Positions 7,324-8,488 of a DNA stretch of 8,488 bases are shown piece after piece. A model generated the notes under the pieces. The model did no database searches. It saw only the letters and a list, made by a program, of their open reading frames with translations, and was not told where the DNA came from. Source of the stretch: Candidatus Competibacteraceae bacterium (GTDB lineage Bacteria; Pseudomonadota; Gammaproteobacteria; Competibacterales; Competibacteraceae); the NCBI GenBank assembly GCA_012032855.1, contig JAAUQA010000113.1:1-8488 (forward strand), read 5' to 3'. The position numbers and the translations under genes were made by a program. Within the stretch, counting starts at the first letter, position 1. Every line of letters begins with the position of its first letter.

Positions 7324-8488
7324 TTATGCTTGCGCCAAATCAATATCAATCGCACCTTCGGTTAAGCCGCTAGAGTGTTCTCGTAACACTTCGGCAATGC
7401 GCCGTGCTTCCAATCTGTCTACCCCCAATAATCCGGCGAAACGTCCCTCGGTAATAAGCCCCAGATCAAAGGCTTCAATAGCCAGATGTTGGTATTGCAA
7501 GGGAAATTGATCAGTCCTTTCATCCACTTCCTGCAAGCCGAGTTCGCTGCGCGCTTCACGTATTTTGAAGCCGCGGTCGCGCAACTTATCCCAGGTGCCG
7601 GTGGGAAGCAGTTCCAGTTCTTCAAGACGCAGCACCATCGCCTCAACAGACACGCCATAGTAATGAGCTATTGTGCATAAATCGGCTGGGGTAAATTTGC
7701 CTTTCTCCCGATAAGCCACGAAATGTTTTAGCAAGTTGCTGGTCGGCATCAGAAAGTATTTTGGAAAGGCTTCTGCAAGTCGTTCACTGGGTGGAACCCG
7801 TTGGTATTGTTTGTCGAAATGATAAATAGCTTTATATCGATGTGCTAAAAAATGCAAATAGCCATGTGCTAATGACCACCGCTGTCTTTCTTTTGGATGG
7901 TTAGCATTAATTGCCAAACAACCTCCCAGTCGCTCGTCGTAGGCATACATTTCAGAAAACCGACGAGGCATCTCCAGGTAAAAAATACGCAGTCCAACCT
8001 CCTGTTCCAAAATATCTCTGAGAGAATGAATTGGCCCATCACCAAGTCCGAGCCGGTTGCGCTCGGAAATAGCTATGCTCTCAGCGGTGCGTTCGATTGG
8101 CAGGTTCCCTGTTTGGTACTTAACAGGATAATTACGCGCAAGCCCGGTCCCGACAATTTCTTCAAGTTCGAGATAGTTACGACAGAATTCTTGCCATTTA
8201 TCGATCAATAACTTGATCTGTTCTTCTTCTTTGTCGTTTCTTCCCAAAAAGCCCCGGAATTGCACCTCGAAGGGTTGGATCTCCGGGCGTTGGCTAACGA
8301 AATCGCTGACTGACCGGCCATAGGCACGTGCCAGCTTGATAAGCTCATCCGGTTTTACTTTGCGTTCGCCTTTTTCAATAGCGACTATCGTAGTGCGTAC
8401 TACGCCAATGATTGAAGCCGCTGCCTCTTGATTCATGCCACGCTGCTTTCTGGCATGCTGGAGCTGTAAGCCAAGTTTACGGCTGTCG
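7324..8488 (-). CDS. XRE-family HTH regulator fused to ImmA/IrrE (COG2856/DUF955) metallopeptidase-like domain, 5' end beyond window
   Basis: The frame is open to the right edge. Seventeen residues ahead of the Met at 8436 (DSRKLGLQLQHARKQRG) complete a classic XRE helix-turn-helix together with MNQEAAASIIGVVRTTIVAI and EKGERKVKPDELIKLARAYG. The Met at 8436 is therefore internal and the true start lies outside the window. Numbered from that Met, a middle region about 60-170 precedes the ImmA/IrrE core: RQRWSLAHGYLHFLAHR (185-201) and SERLAEAFPKYFLMP (217-231). In this family the first carries HExxH and the second the third zinc ligand; here both His (191, 195) and Glu218 remain, but the catalytic Glu is Gly192. 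A C-terminal region of about 140 aa follows. Family members such as ImmA and IrrE cleave partner repressors; this one may bind metal without cleaving. The PIN gene lies 19 bp downstream. The usual role would be repressor or antitoxin, by inference. Confidence 0.85.
   Translation of the reverse strand, partial: DSRKLGLQLQHARKQRGMNQEAAASIIGVVRTTIVAIEKGERKVKPDELIKLARAYGRSVSDFVSQRPEIQPFEVQFRGFLGRNDKEEEQIKLLIDKWQEFCRNYLELEEIVGTGLARNYPVKYQTGNLPIERTAESIAISERNRLGLGDGPIHSLRDILEQEVGLRIFYLEMPRRFSEMYAYDERLGGCLAINANHPKERQRWSLAHGYLHFLAHRYKAIYHFDKQYQRVPPSERLAEAFPKYFLMPTSNLLKHFVAYREKGKFTPADLCTIAHYYGVSVEAMVLRLEELELLPTGTWDKLRDRGFKIREARSELGLQEVDERTDQFPLQYQHLAIEAFDLGLITEGRFAGLLGVDRLEARRIAEVLREHSSGLTEGAIDIDLAQA

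Noticed and set aside
7897..8211. 104-aa plus-strand open frame opposite the XRE-ImmA gene
   Set aside because: Antisense to a recognisable protein and without domain or ribosome site.
1..8488. CRISPR array, tRNA, rRNA or insertion sequence
   Set aside because: No regularly spaced repeats, no tRNA-like cloverleaf or CCA-ending gene noticed, and no transposase or terminal inverted repeats seen.

Overview
The window reads as ordinary chromosomal DNA of a proteobacterium, most likely a gammaproteobacterium. The reasons are a type II secretion gspE-gspF pair of gammaproteobacterial style, a GTP-type PEP carboxykinase, and a SulP anion transporter with a STAS domain. I cannot fix the family from sequence alone. 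Coding DNA from 1 to about 6.75 kb is moderately GC-rich. The last 1.7 kb looks more AT-rich and has the character of an acquired accessory module.

Layout from left to right: (1) 39-1843 (+), a SulP-family transporter readable end to end only if five single-base indels are corrected; (2) 1844-1920, a short convergent gap with a perfect 11-bp inverted repeat; (3) 1921-3671 (-), pckG, GTP-dependent PEP carboxykinase, with one single-base frameshift near its 3' end; (4) 3672-4058, a divergent intergenic region with a good extended -10 promoter for pckG and a terminator-like hairpin on the + strand; (5) 4059-5527 (+) gspE and 5530-6746 (+) gspF, 2 bp apart, each with one single-base frameshift; (6) 6753-7304 (-), a PIN-domain protein, preceded on the same strand by 7324-8488 (-), an XRE helix-turn-helix fused to an ImmA/IrrE (COG2856/DUF955) domain and cut by the right edge.

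Eight one-base frameshifts lie in three unrelated loci. After correction all four genes give full-length proteins with every motif intact and no in-frame stops. Sequencing or assembly error is therefore the leading explanation, not gene death, although the five hits in sulP leave some room for real decay.

Functionally, pckG is gluconeogenic/anaplerotic, GspE and GspF are the ATPase and inner-membrane platform of a type II secretion (or related pilus-like) machine, and sulP is an anion transporter. None of these forms a shared pathway. The most interesting part is the XRE-ImmA-like/PIN pair at the right. It looks like a toxin-antitoxin or regulated nuclease operon, and its metallopeptidase motif reads HGYLH in place of HExxH.
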